A stretch of DNA of 64,000 nt from Acidimicrobiia bacterium (GCA_027494165.1 JAOSJM010000009.1:1-64000), one strand, 5' to 3'; counted from the stretch's first letter, positions 35,971 to 46,315 are shown. The notes: a model not told the origin generated them from the sequence alone. Program-made: numbers and translations.

Positions 35971-36956
35971 GACGGTCCCACCGCTCGGCAGGCGACGTCA
36001 GCCCGGGCGAGCAGCCACCGGCCCAGCGCCTCGACCGCGTCCTCTCCGGGGATCCCCCTCGCCGCGGCTCGCGACCGGGCGAGGGTCCGGTCGAGCTCGG
36101 CCAGCGTGGCGTCCAGGGCGCCGGTACCGGCCAGGCGGGATGCGACCGCGCGTACCGCCGCGACCGGCTCGCCGGGCAGGCCGGCGAGGAGCCTCGGATC
36201 CTCACACAGGCCGAGGATCACCGGCAAGGTCGTCACCCCTTGCGCGAGATCCGTCCCCGGCGGACGCCCCAGCTCCTCGACCGGCCCGCACAGGTCGAGC
36301 AGGTCGTCGACGACCTGGTAGGCCACTCCCAGCTCGAGGCCGGCCCGGGCGGCTCGCTCGCTCTCGGACGCCGAGGCCCCGCGACACCAAGCTCCCAGGC
36401 GACACGCCAACGCCATGAGGGACCCGGTCTTGCCTTCGACGGCGGCGCGGTAGTGCTCCTCCGACCGGTCGTTGCACCAGCCGACCGCGGTCTCCTCCGC
36501 CTCACCCCGGCACAGCTCGGTCACCGTCTCCGCGGCCCAGGTCGCCACATCGGTCCCGAGCGAAGCCGCCGCTGCGCTGGAGCGCGCGAGCAGGTAGTCA
36601 CCGCCCGTGATCGCCATCGGCACTCCGAACTCGGCGTTGGCGGACGGAACCCCACGCCGCTGCACGGCCCCGTCGATGACGTCGTCGTGGTACAGGGAGC
36701 CGGCGTGGACCAGCTCGACGAGAGCGGCCGCCGTGAGCGCCTCGGGACGAGCTGCAGCGACGTCGGCGAAGAGGAGGACGAGCCCCGGGCGGAGCCGCTT
36801 GCCGGTCGTCGCGGACGTGAGCCGGTCGACCACGGGCCCCAGCGCCGACCCGGGCCGGGCCAGCCACCGCCGCAGCTCGGGCCCGAGGAGTCCGAGACGG
36901 CCCTCCACCGGTTCCAGCGCCCGACCCAGCAGCGCCGGCGACGGAGCAGCCGGCAC
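35964..36956 (-). CDS. long-chain polyprenyl diphosphate synthase
   Basis: 330 residues of the trans-isoprenyl diphosphate synthase family. Both Asp-rich motifs are intact: LYHDDVIDGAVQRRG (first) and YQVVDDLLDLCG (second), with the GKRLRPGLVLLFA region before and EGKTGSLMALACRL between them. It condenses isopentenyl units onto an allylic diphosphate. The GTG at 36956 is the best of several weak starts; residues upstream of it would cross the FAD gene end. It is 68 bases after the FAD oxidoreductase and overlaps the cytochrome c start. Confidence 0.85.
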   Translation of the reverse strand: MPAAPSPALLGRALEPVEGRLGLLGPELRRWLARPGSALGPVVDRLTSATTGKRLRPGLVLLFADVAAARPEALTAAALVELVHAGSLYHDDVIDGAVQRRGVPSANAEFGVPMAITGGDYLLARSSAAAASLGTDVATWAAETVTELCRGEAEETAVGWCNDRSEEHYRAAVEGKTGSLMALACRLGAWCRGASASESERAARAGLELGVAYQVVDDLLDLCGPVEELGRPPGTDLAQGVTTLPVILGLCEDPRLLAGLPGEPVAAVRAVASRLAGTGALDATLAELDRTLARSRAAARGIPGEDAVEALGRWLLARADVACRAVGPSC

Positions 36957-37024
36957 CCGGCCGGCTCGCCACCCGCGTGTGATGTCTCCACGGCCGGGGA
37001 GCGGCAGCCGGGGGTCCCGCCGCG

Positions 37025-38631
37025 CTAGAGGGTGTACTCCGGCCACCAGCGCGCCACCCCGAGGTCGCCGACGATCACCTCGGCCGCATTGCGCCCCGGC
37101 GCTCCGTTCACCCCGGCGAAGGGGTGGCACGACGCCGCCGAGACGTAGAGGGACTCGATGGGCGTGCGATGGTGCGCCCATCCGGGCACCGGACGGAGCG
37201 GACCCATCTGGTCGGGCGAGCAGTCACCGAGCATCATCGACCCGCCCTTCATGGAGATGGTCCGCCGCTCCAGGTCGAGCGGCGAGTAGTGGACGGCGGC
37301 GACGACGTTGCCGTCGTCGAGGTTGGGCGCGTACCGGCGCCACTCCCGGAGCAGTTCCTGGCCGACCTCCTCGCAGATCTCGTCCCACGACTTCGGGTCG
37401 TCGTCGACCTCGTAGCAGGTGGGCTCCCACGTGAACGTGGAGTGCCCGCCGGAGGGGTTGATGCTCGGATCGGCCACGCTGTGGGTGCAAGCCAAGCCGC
37501 CCGGGACGCTCGGCCGCACGTGCTCGGTGACGTCCCACATCTGACGCTTCAGGGTCGGCGTGTCGTCGGTGCCCCAGTAGACGGCGACCGTACGGTTGAC
37601 GTCGGGGTTGTGCTCGGAACCGATCCACTGGGGTGGCTCGCGCAGGGCTAGATGCGTGGTGAAGAGGGCCGCGTCGTCGATCCGGAACCGGTCGACGCCA
37701 CGGACGAAGGCCTGCGAGTCGGGGTCGTCGGGCCAGGTGTCCCGGGGTACGAGGTGGTCGACGAGCTGCCAGTGGCCGGCCCCGCAGACGACGGCTCGCT
37801 CGGCTCGGATCTCGTCGCCGTTCGCGAGGAGCGCCCCCACGGCCCGGCCGTTCTCGACGAGGACCCGATCGACGTGACTGCGGTTGAGGACCGTGCCGCC
37901 GTTGGACTCGATGACCCGGATCAGCGCTCGGGCGACCGAGTTCGTCCCGCCCCTGGCGACGTTCCAGCCCCACAGGTGGAACAGGCCGATGACGAGGAAG
38001 ACGAAGTTGCCCAGACCCATGCGGTGGGTGGTCGAACCCCCCTGGGGACGTTAGCGAGCAGGAGGGACCTGAGCTCCTCGGACTCGAAGTAGTCGTCGAC
38101 CAGCCGCTCCGGCGAGGTGTTGAGCTGGCGGAGGTACTCCAGTCCCTCGCGGGAGCCCTCGAGGGCCAACGGAGCCGTCGAGGGAGGAGCGGCCAGGTTG
38201 TACCAGGAGATGAGACCCAGCGGCGCCTCCGCCATCGCGGTCCGGGCCAGCTCGCCGTACGTGTCGGCGTCGTGCTTGGAGAAGCGCGCGATCTCCTGAC
38301 AGGTGCGGTCGAGGTCCTTGTAGATGCACAGCGGAGGGCCGTCCCGGTACACCATGGCGATGAGGGGATCGAGCGGGACCATTTCGAGCCCGTGGCGCTC
38401 GAGCTCGAGATCGCTGTACATGGGCCCGTTCTTGATCCACATCATGAGCTGCGCGTGCGTGTTGTGGTACCAACCCTCGGCCCCTGGGAACGGTTCGGTC
38501 ATCGCGCCGCCGCCGACGATCTCGGTGCGTTCGAGGACGAGCACCCTGAGCCCGGCTCGGGAGAGGTAGGCGCCGGTGGTGAGCCCGTTGTTGCCACCGC
38601 CGACGACGACGACGTCCCAGTCAGCTGCCAC
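37025..38631 (-). CDS. CrtI-like FAD-dependent oxidoreductase (one frameshift)
   Basis: About 535 residues. The N-terminal dinucleotide motif is VVVVGGGNNGLTTGAYLSRAG followed by LVLERTEIVGGGAMTE, and the C-terminal FAD motif is SLYVSAASCHPFAGVNGAPGRNAAEVI. The middle has the substrate-cap features of phytoene-desaturase-like enzymes (NVARGGTNSVARALIRVIESNGGTV). The frame breaks near 38037, where six Gs appear to stand for seven after ANVPRG. GTG 38631 has GGAAGGGG upstream. It opens the prenyl operon, with box D in its promoter. Desaturation or isomerisation of an isoprenoid or steroid-like substrate is plausible; there is no phytoene synthase nearby. Confidence 0.75.
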
Positions 38632-38712
38632 GATGTGCCCCTTCCGCCGGCGCGGGCCGGCTCGCGCTCGTACCGAGCCCCTCGCGACGCGGCGAGGGTT
38701 CCGTTGTTGTGA

Positions 38713-38726
38713 AGTTAGCACTTACT
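38713..38726. promoter_or_regulatory. TetR-type 14-bp box D
   Basis: AGTTAGCACTTACT; on the minus strand it reads AGTAAGTGCTAACT directly after the -10-like GATAGT. It is 82 bases upstream of the FAD gene and 12 bases past the UbiB-like gene. Confidence 0.55.
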
Positions 38727-38737
38727 ACTATCACACG

Positions 38738-40096
38738 TCAACGCATCGGGCGCGCCGAGACCGCGCCGCCTCGGGAGCTCTCCCCGACGAGGTCGGCCAG
38801 GTCGTCGGGAGCGATCTGCTCGACAAGCTGGGGGTGCACGGCGACGAAGTACGCCAGGATCTCGGTGGCGTCCTCGAGGAGCCGCCGGTGGGGGACGAGC
38901 GCCCGGGCGAAGCGATCGAAGTAGGCCACCTGCTTGGCCAGCAGCACCAGCGACGCCGGCACCTCCACCCGGTGTCGCAGGAGGACGCCGAGGGTGCGGC
39001 GGGACAGGCGAGACAGGTCCACCGCCCTCACCCGGTCCGCGAGCAGCGGCGCCAGAGCCCGTTCGAGCTCGGCCGCGAGCGCGGGGCGGTCGGTGAGCGA
39101 CACACCCAGACCCTCGATCCCCTCGGCGAGCCGCGTGAAGTCGAGCTGGAGCGCCCCCGCGAGCACCCGGCCCGCGGCGACGGCACCGTCGGGACCGAGC
39201 GACCCGACGATGCCCCAGTCGATCCAGGCCAGCCGGCCCTCCCCGGCGACCAGCACGTTCCCCGCGTGGAGGTCGCCGTGGAAGCGGCCGCGCACGAGCA
39301 CCATCTCCTGGAGTCGCAACAGCATCGACTGGAGCAGGCGGGCCGGGTCCGGCCCCCCGGCGCCAGGTCGCAGAACGGCGTCGATCGGGACGCCTTCCAC
39401 GAGCTCGGTGACGAGCACCTCACGGGTGGCCGCCACCACGGAGGGCACGAAGACGTCCTCGGATCCCACCCGGGCGAGGAAGGCCCGCGCGGCCGCCGTC
39501 TCGGCCGCCTCCCGGTCGAGGTCGAGCTCGCCTCGCAGGGTGCGGGCGAAGTCGTCGACGACGTCGCCGAGACGAGTGAGCCCCGACCCCGGAAGCCGCT
39601 CGAGCATGGGGGCGAGGAACCGGAGGACCGTGAGGTCGAGCTCGATCCGCTCGGCGACGCCCGGTCGGAGCACCTTCACGGCCACGCTCCGGCCGTCGAC
39701 CCGGGCCCGGTGCACCTGGGCCAGCGACGCCGAGGCGAGGGGCGTGGGATCGAACGTCTCGAGCCGGTCGCCGAGGGCCCGCCGGGCCCGGTGCTCGGCC
39801 CGCGCGGGCGAGAACGGAGGGACCCGGTCGAGCAGGTCCCGGAGCTCACGCTGCACCGGCGCGGGGAAGAACGCCGGGGTCGACGCGACGACCTGCCCGA
39901 GCTTCACCCACACCGGTCCGAGCCGGATGAACGCGTCTCGCAGGCCGCGCAGGGGGGAACGACCGACGACCGCGTCCGCCGGGGATCGGACCATCCCCAG
40001 CCCGAGGATCGCCGTGGTCTCCAGCACCCTCCTCGCCACCGCCGCCCCCGGTGGAGTGGGGACCCCGACACCTCCTGTCTCGTGCATTGCGGTCAC
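38738..40096 (-). CDS. ABC1/AarF/UbiB-family atypical kinase
   Basis: 452 residues. The family marks are complete: FIRLGPVWVKLGQVVAST (KxGQ), LASASLAQVHRARVDG (A-rich loop), VAVKVLRPG, RFHGDLHAGNVLV (catalytic loop) and LAWIDWGIVGSLG (metal-binding Asp). UbiB-like proteins are ATPases tied to quinone or isoprenoid lipid metabolism at membranes. The GTG at 40096 lies seven bases after a perfect -10 (TATACT, minus strand 40109-40104), so it is probably leaderless; ATG 40087 is the alternative. It is transcribed into the FAD/prenyl operon direction and shares box E with the acyl-CoA dehydrogenase. Confidence 0.85.
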   Translation of the reverse strand: MTAMHETGGVGVPTPPGAAVARRVLETTAILGLGMVRSPADAVVGRSPLRGLRDAFIRLGPVWVKLGQVVASTPAFFPAPVQRELRDLLDRVPPFSPARAEHRARRALGDRLETFDPTPLASASLAQVHRARVDGRSVAVKVLRPGVAERIELDLTVLRFLAPMLERLPGSGLTRLGDVVDDFARTLRGELDLDREAAETAAARAFLARVGSEDVFVPSVVAATREVLVTELVEGVPIDAVLRPGAGGPDPARLLQSMLLRLQEMVLVRGRFHGDLHAGNVLVAGEGRLAWIDWGIVGSLGPDGAVAAGRVLAGALQLDFTRLAEGIEGLGVSLTDRPALAAELERALAPLLADRVRAVDLSRLSRRTLGVLLRHRVEVPASLVLLAKQVAYFDRFARALVPHRRLLEDATEILAYFVAVHPQLVEQIAPDDLADLVGESSRGGAVSARPMR

Positions 40097-40103
40097 CCTA
40101 CTC

Positions 40104-40122
40104 AGTATAGTGAGTACTTACC
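40104..40122. promoter_or_regulatory. divergent promoter with TetR-type box E
   Basis: Box E AGTGAGTACTTACC at 40109-40122 overlaps TATAGT at 40106-40111 (a -10 for the + strand) and abuts TATACT on the minus strand (40109-40104). One bound dimer could silence both the UbiB-like gene and the acyl-CoA dehydrogenase. Confidence 0.65.
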
Positions 40123-40161
40123 CCATTGTGTTTGTTGGCTCGACGGCAGGAGGCACCGACG

Positions 40162-41430
40162 GTGGCCCTCCACGAGACGGAGCACCTCGACGACCGGTCC
40201 GGCGAGCTCGCCGGCTTCCGCCGGCACGTGCGCGAGTGGCTCGCCCGCCACGCACCGCGACCAGGCCAGCGGCCACCCCCCGGCGACGAGATCGAGCGAC
40301 TCGACCGCGCCCGGCGGATGCAGGCAGCCCTCCACGACGCCGGACTGGTGGGCATCACCTGGCCGGTGGAGTGGGGAGGACGGGGCCTCACCCGGAGGGA
40401 GCAGCTCGTCGTCGCCGAGGAGTCCGCCGCTTACGAGCTGGGGACCTCGGTCTTCGCCATCGGGCTGGGGATGTGCGGGCCGACCGTCCTCGCCCACGGC
40501 ACCGACGCGCAGCGCCGCCGATACCTGCGGCCGCTGCTGCGGGGTGAGGAGATCTGGTGTCAGCTCTTCTCGGAGCCAGGGGCCGGCTCCGACGTCGCCA
40601 GCCTCCGGACCCGGGCCGTGCGCGACGGCGAGGCCTGGCGAGTCGACGGGCAGAAGGTCTGGACCTCCGGGGCCCAGCACTGCACGTTCGGGCTCCTCCT
40701 CGCGCGGACCGATCCCGACGTGCCCAAGCACGAGGGGCTCACCATGTTCGTCGTGGACATGCGCGCCCCCGGGGTGACGGTCCGCCCCCTCCGCCAGATG
40801 TCGGGCGAGTCCCACTTCAACGAGGTCTTCCTCGATGACGTGCGGACCGACGAGGTGGTCGGCCCGATCGGAGAGGGCTGGCCCGTCGCACGAACGACCC
40901 TCATGAACGAGCGGGTCTCGGTGAGCGGAGGTACGACGGGCACCGGGACGAGCGCCGACGCGCTGGTCCGCCTGGCCCAGGGCGGCGACCGGGCGAGCGA
41001 TCCGCTCGTCCGCCAGGCTCTCGCCGAGGTGTGGATCCGGGAGAAGACGCTCCACTACGTGCGTGAGCGCGTGAGAGCGGCCGCCCGAGCCGGCCTCGCC
41101 CCCGGCCCCGAGGGCTCGGTGGCCAAGCTCGCCAGCAGTGACCTCGCCCAGCGCGCCGCCTCGTTGGCCGTCGCCCTCCAGGGACCCGGGGCCCTCGCCT
41201 GGGACCCGACCGACGAGCGGGGAGAACGCTGGAGCCGCCGGGTCTGCGCGGCACCGGGGGCCTCCATCGGCGGCGGGACCGACGAGATCCTTCGCAACCT
41301 CGTCGGCGAGCGGGTGCTCGGCCTCCCCCGGGAGCCTGCCGTCGACCGCGACGTCCCGTTCCGCGACCTCGTACAGGACACCCGCGACCGCACAGGACGT
41401 CCCGGGCCACCAGAGGACCCGACCGGGTGA
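40162..41430 (+). CDS. acyl-CoA dehydrogenase
   Basis: 422 residues of the FAD-dependent acyl-CoA dehydrogenase family: an N-terminal helical part (VGITWPVEWGGRGLTRREQLVVAEE), the flavin segment WCQLFSEPGAGSDVASL with WRVDGQKVWTSGA, the motif FNEVFLDDVRT and the C-terminal SIGGGTDEILRNLVGERVLGLPREP. GTG 40162 is chosen because AGGAGG stands ten bases upstream; longer reading is possible from TTG 40126. It would make the 2,3-enoyl-CoA that the crotonases in the other operon use. It faces the Liv operon and is convergent with it. Confidence 0.85.
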   Translation: MALHETEHLDDRSGELAGFRRHVREWLARHAPRPGQRPPPGDEIERLDRARRMQAALHDAGLVGITWPVEWGGRGLTRREQLVVAEESAAYELGTSVFAIGLGMCGPTVLAHGTDAQRRRYLRPLLRGEEIWCQLFSEPGAGSDVASLRTRAVRDGEAWRVDGQKVWTSGAQHCTFGLLLARTDPDVPKHEGLTMFVVDMRAPGVTVRPLRQMSGESHFNEVFLDDVRTDEVVGPIGEGWPVARTTLMNERVSVSGGTTGTGTSADALVRLAQGGDRASDPLVRQALAEVWIREKTLHYVRERVRAAARAGLAPGPEGSVAKLASSDLAQRAASLAVALQGPGALAWDPTDERGERWSRRVCAAPGASIGGGTDEILRNLVGERVLGLPREPAVDRDVPFRDLVQDTRDRTGRPGPPEDPTG

Positions 41431-41458
41431 CTCGCGCGCGGCTCGCCGCCCCGCTCGG

Positions 41459-42184
41459 TCAATCGGCGGCGAGCACCTCCCCGCCCAGGTAGCTCGCCCG
41501 GAGCAGGTCGTGCCGCGTCGCCAGAGCGGCCGCCGGGCCCGAGAGCACGACCCGACCTTCGTTGAGGACGTAGGCGCGGTCGGCCACGGTCAGGGCCATC
41601 GGCACCTGCTGCTCGACCAGGAGCACGCCGGCCGACGTCGACTCGGCCACCGACCGAAGGACCGGGAGGAGGCGCTCCACCACGATCGGGGCCAAGCCGA
41701 GGCTCAGCTCGTCGACGAGGAGCAGCAGGGGCCTCCCGACGAGGGCCCGGGCCAGGCCCAACATGCGCTGCTCGCCCCCCGACAGGAGCCCGGCCTTGCG
41801 GTTCAGCAGCCGGGACAGCGCCGGGAAGTGGGCGAGCGCCCCGTCGGGATCGTGGGGACGCCCCGGAACGTGCCCCAGCCGGAGGTTCTCCGCCACGGTG
41901 AGCCCGGCGAACAGGCCAGTGCCCTCGGGGACGAACGCGACCCCCGCCCGCGCGAGCCGGCGGGTGCCGCCGACGCGCACCGGCTCACCCGCCGCGAGGG
42001 CCCCGCCCGCGATGGGCGCCAGCAGACCCGCGACCGTGCGCAGGGTCGTCGTCTTCCCGACGCCGTTGGGTCCGAGCAGGGCCACGACCTCGCCCGGCTC
42101 CACGACCAGGTCCAGGTCGCAGGCCACCGGCGCGCCTCCGTGACCGACCGCGAGCCCGGTGGTGAGGAGCACCGGGGCGATCAC
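41459..42184 (-). CDS. livF: Liv-type ABC importer ATPase (LivF-like)
   Basis: 241 residues. Walker A is LLGPNGVGKTTTLRTV, the signature LLSGGEQRMLGLARALV, Walker B LLLLVDELSLGLAP and the switch His position VLLVEQQVPMAL. The ELSLGLAP and VEQQ forms are typical for LivF of branched-chain amino acid-type importers. GTG start coupled by GTGA to LivG. It belongs to a LivK-HM-G-F operon under box F. The real substrate is likely an organic acid, as is common for such systems in catabolic clusters. Confidence 0.88.
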   Translation of the reverse strand: MIAPVLLTTGLAVGHGGAPVACDLDLVVEPGEVVALLGPNGVGKTTTLRTVAGLLAPIAGGALAAGEPVRVGGTRRLARAGVAFVPEGTGLFAGLTVAENLRLGHVPGRPHDPDGALAHFPALSRLLNRKAGLLSGGEQRMLGLARALVGRPLLLLVDELSLGLAPIVVERLLPVLRSVAESTSAGVLLVEQQVPMALTVADRAYVLNEGRVVLSGPAAALATRHDLLRASYLGGEVLAAD

Positions 42185-42957
42185 GTCGCCACCCCGCCCG
42201 CCATCCCGTCCACCCCGTGACCGAGGTACGCCTTCACGACGCGCGGATCCTCCCGCACGCGGTCCGGCGGGCCATGGGCGACGACCGACCCGAAGTCCAG
42301 CACCCAGATGGTGTCGCACACGCGGAGCACGAGACCCATGTCGTGGTCGACGAGGACGACGGTCACGCCCTCGTCCACGAGTACGCGCAGCGTCGAGGCG
42401 AGGCCGGTCCGCTCCTGCGGATCGAGGCCGGCCGCCGGCTCGTCGAGGACCAGCAGCCGGGGGTCTGCGGCGAGCGCCCGGGCGATCGCGACGACCTTGC
42501 GGCGCCCGTGGGGCAGCTCGGCGACGACCTCGTGGCCCACCGCTTCCAGTCCCAGCCCGGCGAGCAGCCGGTCGACCCGATCCCGGGCCCCCTCACGGAC
42601 CGGGCGGACGAGGTCGGGCAGTACGGCCCACCAGGGACCCCGCTCCGCGGCCGCGAGCACGTTCTCGCGGACCGTGAGCTCGTCGAGAAGTTGGAGGGTC
42701 TGGAACGTCCGCACCAGACCGAGCCGCGCGCGCCGGTGGGGCGCGAGACCGTCGATCCGCCGTCCATCGAAGACGATCCGGCCGGTCGTCGCGGGAGCGA
42801 AGCCGGTGATCACGTCGATGAAGGTGGTCTTGCCCGCGCCGTTGGGGCCGATGAGACCGGTCACGGTACCGGCAGCCACCGACAGGTCGACGTCCCGGAG
42901 CGCCGCGACGCCCCCGTAGCGGACGGAGAGGCCGGAGACCTCGAGCAGCGCGGTCAC
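42181..42957 (-). CDS. livG: Liv-type ABC importer ATPase (LivG-like)
   Basis: 258 residues. Walker A LIGPNGAGKTTFIDVITGF, the LivG-type GLVRTFQTLQLLDELTVRENVL, signature ELPHGRRKVVAIARAL, Walker B LLVLDEPAAGLDP and VVLVDHDMGLVL. The signature has PHG in place of the usual SGG, as in other LivG proteins. Overlaps the permease stop and the LivF start, four bases each. Confidence 0.88.
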   Translation of the reverse strand: MTALLEVSGLSVRYGGVAALRDVDLSVAAGTVTGLIGPNGAGKTTFIDVITGFAPATTGRIVFDGRRIDGLAPHRRARLGLVRTFQTLQLLDELTVRENVLAAAERGPWWAVLPDLVRPVREGARDRVDRLLAGLGLEAVGHEVVAELPHGRRKVVAIARALAADPRLLVLDEPAAGLDPQERTGLASTLRVLVDEGVTVVLVDHDMGLVLRVCDTIWVLDFGSVVAHGPPDRVREDPRVVKAYLGHGVDGMAGGVAT

Positions 42958-44994
42958 GCGTCGCTCCGCCCGAGGTCCGCGCCCGACCGGGCGAGCGGAG
43001 CCAGCTCGGCCGGGGCACTTGCGGCCCGGGCCCGATCGCTGCGCGACATCCGTTCCGGGCGTGGGATCCGGCCGGCGAGCCGGGCGAGCGCGCCCGAGAC
43101 ACCGTCGGGCCACATCACGGCGGCCACCAGCAACCCGAGCCCGCTCACGAGCGCCTGGTACCGGCCGAACCCGACCCAGCGGTCGAGCGCGGTGAACACG
43201 AGGCCGTTCGGTACCAGCAGCCCACCCACCAGCGCCCCCGACACACGGGTGATCCCGCCGATGAACGCGACGGCGACGACGGTCAGCGAGACGAAGACCC
43301 CGAAGGAGGCGAACGACACCCGCGTGTGCTGGTAGGCCACCAAGGCCCCGGCGAGGCCGGCGACGAAGGCGGACAGGGCGAAGGCCACGAGCTTGGTGGC
43401 CGCCACGTCGATCCCGGTGGCGGCCGCGGCCCGCTCGTCGGCCCGGACGGCGAGCATGCGGCGGCCGGTACCGCTCCGGCGCAGGTTCGCCACCCCGGCG
43501 GCCACCGCGGCCAGCACCACCAGCACGAGGAGCCCGAACGCCACCCTCGGGTAATCACCGGTCCCCTCACCGCCGATGCTGAGATCGAGCCCTCCGAGGT
43601 GCGGTGGGGGGACCGTGCTGCCCCGGAACCCGCCCGTGAGATCGGGGTTGCGGAACACCAACGCGTCGATCGCGAGCGCGGCAGCGAGCGTGACGACCGC
43701 GAGGTTCACCCCACGCACCCGGAGCGCCGGGATGCCCACGAGAAGCCCGATCAGCCCCGCCGCCGCCGCGGCGAGAAGGGGGGCGAACGGGAAGGGGGAC
43801 CCCGAGGCCGTCGGCCAGCTTGCTCAGGGCGAACCCCCCGAACCCTGCGAAGGCCATCTGCCCGAGCGAGATCTGGCCGACCAACCCTGTGAGCACCACC
43901 AGGGAGAGACAGACCAGGGCACCGATCATCGTGATGACCAGCGCCACCCGGTACCCGCCGTCCAGCAGCATCAACGCCCCGGCCCCGACCGCGACGAGCG
44001 CAGCCGTACCGGCCGCGACCCGCCGCGGCTCGGGCGGCTGGGGCAGGCGCCGCTCGACGAGGTCGCCGCGCGCGGGCAGCAGCCGGCCCGCCAGCGCCAC
44101 GACCCCGATGATCGCGACGAACGGGACCCCCTCCCGCAGGCCCACCCGGGGCAGCCACTCGACGCTGGACTGCAGCCTCACGATCCCCGCCTGGGCCATG
44201 CCCAGCGATAGCCCGCCCACCACCGTCAGTCCGAAGCTCGAGAGCCGCCCGAGGAGCGCCGCGCCCAGGGCCGGAACCACGAGGAGGGTGTAGGTGGCCG
44301 GGTCCAGGAGGGTGATGGGCGCCATCAGGACGCCGCCGAGACCGGCGAGAGCCCCGGCCATCGTCCAGTTGAGCGCAGCCACCCGATCCGGCGACCGCCC
44401 GAGGAGCTCGACCCCCTCTTCGTGCTCGGCGGCCGCGCGCGTGACGAGGCCGAAGGACGTGTGGCGGTCCAGCGCCCACAGCAAGGCGCCCACGACCACG
44501 ACGAGCATCGCGAGGAGGAGCCGGTCGCGTGGCACCGTCATGCCCAGCAGCTCGACGGGCTCGTTCGGGAGGATGGGTCGGATGGATCGCGTCTGCGAGC
44601 CGAAGCGCAGCACCACGAGGGCCTGGAGGACGATCATGAGGCCCACCGCGGCGACGACTTTCGCGAGCGGGGACGCCCTGCGCAGCGGCCGGAAGACGAG
44701 GACGTACGACACCAACCCGAGGAGCGCTGCGGCGGCGACGGCGAGGCCGAACGACGCGACGAACGGGAGATCGTCGGCCAGGTGGTGGTGCGTGGGCAGG
44801 CCCGGGAGGAGCACGGCGAGGTCGCCCCGGGACTCGAGGTCGGAGTACACGTAGGCGGCGCACATCGCCATCGCCCCGAACGCGAAGTTCACGACGCCCG
44901 AGGCGCGAAAGGTCAGGACGACTCCGAGGCCGAGGGCGGCGTAGATCGCCCCCGCACCCAGGCCGAGCAGCACTGGCGCGATCCAGCTCCTCAC
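42954..44994 (-). CDS. fused LivH-LivM permease (one frameshift)
   Basis: About 679 residues. Residues 1-300 are LivH-like (LGLGAGAIYAALGLGVVLTFRASGVVNFAFGAMAM, ALNWTMAGALAGLGGVLMAP). After a short linker residues about 320-660 are LivM-like (LTGLVGQISLGQMAFAGFGGFAL, GIPALRVRGVNLAVVTLAAAL, RRMLAVRADERAAAATGIDV, FVAGLAGALVAYQHTRVS). Fusion of the two permeases is a known variant, and the second system in this window has it too. One extra C near 43801 breaks the frame after GVPLP. GTG start at 44994 with a GGGACGGGAG ribosome site. The permease is encoded between LivK and LivG. Confidence 0.8.
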
Positions 44995-45046
44995 CGGCTC
45001 CCGTCCCCGACACCTCCGGCGACGCGGACCAGGGACGCGGTCTCTC

Positions 45047-46315
45047 CTATCCGAGGAGATCGGTGCCACTGATCCAGCCCCCACCCACGTCGACCATCGC
45101 CCCACCCTCGTACCGGTAGATGAGGGCATGGGTGTCACAGACAGCAGGGGTGAGGGCGACCTGCTGGCGGTCGCACGTGTAGGGATGAGCCATGAAGTTG
45201 TGCTGGTCCTTCGTGGCCTGGAGCGCCGTGACCACGGACTCGGGGGACACCGCGTCGGCGTCGATCCCGTTGAGCAGCTCCCAGAGGTTCATGACGTTGG
45301 AGAACCCGATCTGGGCGAGGAGGGAGAGGGTCGGCTCGTCCGGCCCGTACTGGTCGAGCTTCTCCCGGAAGACGGCGACGTCCTCGTCGGAGGTGTCCTC
45401 GTAATAGGTCATCTCGGTGCTGAAGTAGTCCCCCTCGGCGCCGCTACCCCCGGCTTCGAGGATCGCCGCGGCGCTGCACCCACCCGAGTACAGGAATGGC
45501 ATCTCGAGGCCCAAGGCTTCCTTGGCCTGCATCACACCCACGCAGGCCTGGCCGGCAAGCATCACCATCACCGCGTCGGGGTCGCCGTCGGCCACGATGC
45601 TGAGCGCCGGCGTGAAGTCGGGGGCGTTCTGGTCCTCGGGTACGAGGGTGACGTCGGTGACGCCGAGCTCGGTCAGGATGTCCTTGCCGAAGGTCGTGGC
45701 CGCCAAGGCGCCCTCGGGGATGTCGGCGTGGAGCATCGCCACCTTCTTCGCCTGCAGGGTCTCGGCCACGAACCGGTCCTGGGCGAGCCACTCCACGAGA
45801 GAGCCTCCGACGAACAGGTACGAGTTCGGTGCGCTGTACTCGGTGAGGTTCACCGCGGCCGTCCCGACGAAGGGGATGCCCGCCGCCTCGAGAATCGGGA
45901 GCGAGACCGCTGTGCCGAGATCGGCACCGGCCGTGACGAGCACGACGCCCTTCTCGACGAGCTCGTTGGCGCACTTCTCGGAGGCCTCCGGGAGGCCCGT
46001 GGTGGTGCAGACGACGAGCTCGAGCGGACGGCCGCCGACTCCACCCAGCTCCTCGTTCACGTAGTCGGCCGCCGCGAGCGCGGCCTCGCGAGCCTCGGGG
46101 AAGGATGCGACCGGGCTCTCCTCGAGGTTCACGAACCCCACGAGGATCGGATCGCCGGACGCCCGGTTCCCGCCCACGGTCGTGGTCGTGCCTCCGGACG
46201 TGCCCGCGGTGGTACCGGTGGCCTCCGTCGAGCCGCCGTCGTCGCCGCATGCGGCAACGACCAGGGATCCGACGAGGAGCACGGCCAGGAGTCGTGCCAA
46301 CCGAGTCGTGCGCAT
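45047..46315 (-). CDS. livK: Liv-type substrate-binding lipoprotein
   Basis: 422 residues with a lipoprotein signal: positive N-terminus RTTRLARLL, hydrophobic core, lipobox LVVAAC with Cys23, then a Gly/Thr-rich linker (residues 24-50). The mature part is a periplasmic binding protein type 1 fold (PILVGFVNLEESPVASFPEARE, ELVVCTTTGLPEASEKCANELVEKGVVLVTAG, AVMVMLAGQACVGVMQAKEAL). It captures the ligand for the LivHM-G-F complex. First gene of that operon; box F lies 66 bases upstream. Confidence 0.88.
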   Translation of the reverse strand: MRTTRLARLLAVLLVGSLVVAACGDDGGSTEATGTTAGTSGGTTTTVGGNRASGDPILVGFVNLEESPVASFPEAREAALAAADYVNEELGGVGGRPLELVVCTTTGLPEASEKCANELVEKGVVLVTAGADLGTAVSLPILEAAGIPFVGTAAVNLTEYSAPNSYLFVGGSLVEWLAQDRFVAETLQAKKVAMLHADIPEGALAATTFGKDILTELGVTDVTLVPEDQNAPDFTPALSIVADGDPDAVMVMLAGQACVGVMQAKEALGLEMPFLYSGGCSAAAILEAGGSGAEGDYFSTEMTYYEDTSDEDVAVFREKLDQYGPDEPTLSLLAQIGFSNVMNLWELLNGIDADAVSPESVVTALQATKDQHNFMAHPYTCDRQQVALTPAVCDTHALIYRYEGGAMVDVGGGWISGTDLLG

